DNA from: Parabacteroides sp. AD58
GTDB taxonomy: Bacteria; Bacteroidota; Bacteroidia; Bacteroidales; Tannerellaceae
Length of the DNA: 64,000 bases
Reading direction: 5' to 3'
Assembly: GCF_023744375.2 (NCBI RefSeq)
Contig: NZ_CP146284.1
Coordinates: 3,706,818 to 3,770,817 of the forward strand
In this document: positions 63,642 through 64,000 of the stretch, one piece after another
Layout of the letters: every line of letters starts with the position of its first letter
Numbering within the stretch: the stretch's first letter is position 1
Translations under genes and position numbers: made by a program
The notes under the pieces: model-generated
Database searches by the model: none
Seen by the model: the letters and a program-made list of their open reading frames with translations, nothing else
What the model was told of the DNA's origin: nothing

Positions 63642-64000
63642 TGCATTAGATAAAATGAAAAATTTTGCTTTTTGTCTTTCTGTTTTTGGGATGTTTGTAG
63701 AGATGGTTCAGAGCATTGCCATAATTTCTTCTTTATAAGAAGAATAGGTGTTCTTAATTGCCTGACATTCATAAACGGGTTTCTGACAAAATGATAATAG
63801 AAATTAGGCTTTTAGTTTAATTTTTCTATGGTTGAAATCGTAATGCGTTGAATGTTAGGTTTATAGATTAAATTATTGAAATTAAGAGAGATAAATTTAT
63901 TTGAAAAATACAAGTCGAAATAGATTTTTTTTTTTAGAATTTATTTCTAAACTTTGCAGTACTAATAAGAGCGAAAAAAGTTTTGGGAGAAATATAAACG
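63642..64000 (+). other. AT-rich end region with no supported gene
   Basis: I see no gene here. A 12-base T tract (about 63924-63935) and a 7-bp inverted repeat, TTTAGAA/TTCTAAA (63933-63951), precede ACTTTGCAG, which resembles a promoter region of a gene beyond the window. A 27-codon frame near 63656 has no supporting signal. Confidence 0.5.

Noticed and set aside
63656..63740. Small 27-codon gene or leader peptide
   Set aside because: No promoter, ribosome site, residue bias or following attenuator supports it.

Overview
The window reads as a chromosomal segment of a Bacteroidales bacterium, most like Parabacteroides or a close relative (inferred from family types and style, not from any search). 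Supporting signs are promoters of the Bacteroidetes type (-33 TTTG, about 19 bp, -7 TAnnTTTG), weak or absent Shine-Dalgarno sites, many lipoproteins and outer-membrane barrels, PCMD, DUF4105, NigD-like and 6-bladed-propeller proteins, a GH109 glycosidase and a long SecA. It is almost wholly core genome. I see no insertion sequence, prophage, integrase, CRISPR array, rRNA or tRNA.

Layout. 1-1189: end of a biotin operon (bioC, bioD). 1303-1989: a membrane protein. 2070-7104 (minus): one probable operon of a DUF3298 lipoprotein, rsmG, a metallo-beta-lactamase-fold hydrolase and gcvP. 7211-11663 (minus): ADP-forming acyl-CoA synthetase and class A PBP. 11819-12679: map. 12751-17253 (minus): a barrel plus PCMD lipoprotein pair, then a LolC/E-like permease with an aminotransferase. 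17749-20687: GH109 protein and beta-propeller lipoprotein. 20779-33247 (minus): LTxxQ-like secreted protein, MFS transporter plus ABC-F ATPase, TPR protein, glycerate kinase, secA, a degenerate alkaline-phosphatase-fold protein and a DUF4105 protein (candidate lipoprotein N-acyltransferase Lnb).

33779-40099: an ilv operon (ilvD, ilvB, ilvN, acyl-ACP thioesterase, ilvC) headed by an unannotated transcription attenuator: a promoter, a 19-codon leader peptide with ten branched-chain residues in a row, and mutually exclusive antiterminator and terminator hairpins. 40214-41698: DUF187/GHL10 hydrolase. 42107-46205: ECF sigma factor, a one-polypeptide anti-sigma-like/beta-barrel protein, two related lipoproteins and a Yip1-like membrane protein. 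46221-50451: smpB and metH. 50564-55336: secreted C1, S9 and M48 peptidases. 55366-57159 (minus): membrane-anchored MutS-like ATPase. 57314-58156: outer-membrane phospholipase A. 58241-61191 (minus): guaB and an M64 peptidase. 61502-63641: SPOR-domain amidase and an MCE protein. The last 360 bases hold no gene I can support.

The two most interesting signals are the ilv attenuator and a dispersed family of modular repeats with a period of about 22 bp. The repeats occupy at least six intergenic regions; each array is built on its own short palindromic core (AAGCTT, CGATCG, GCCGGC or GAGAATC) with semi-variable palindromic filler.
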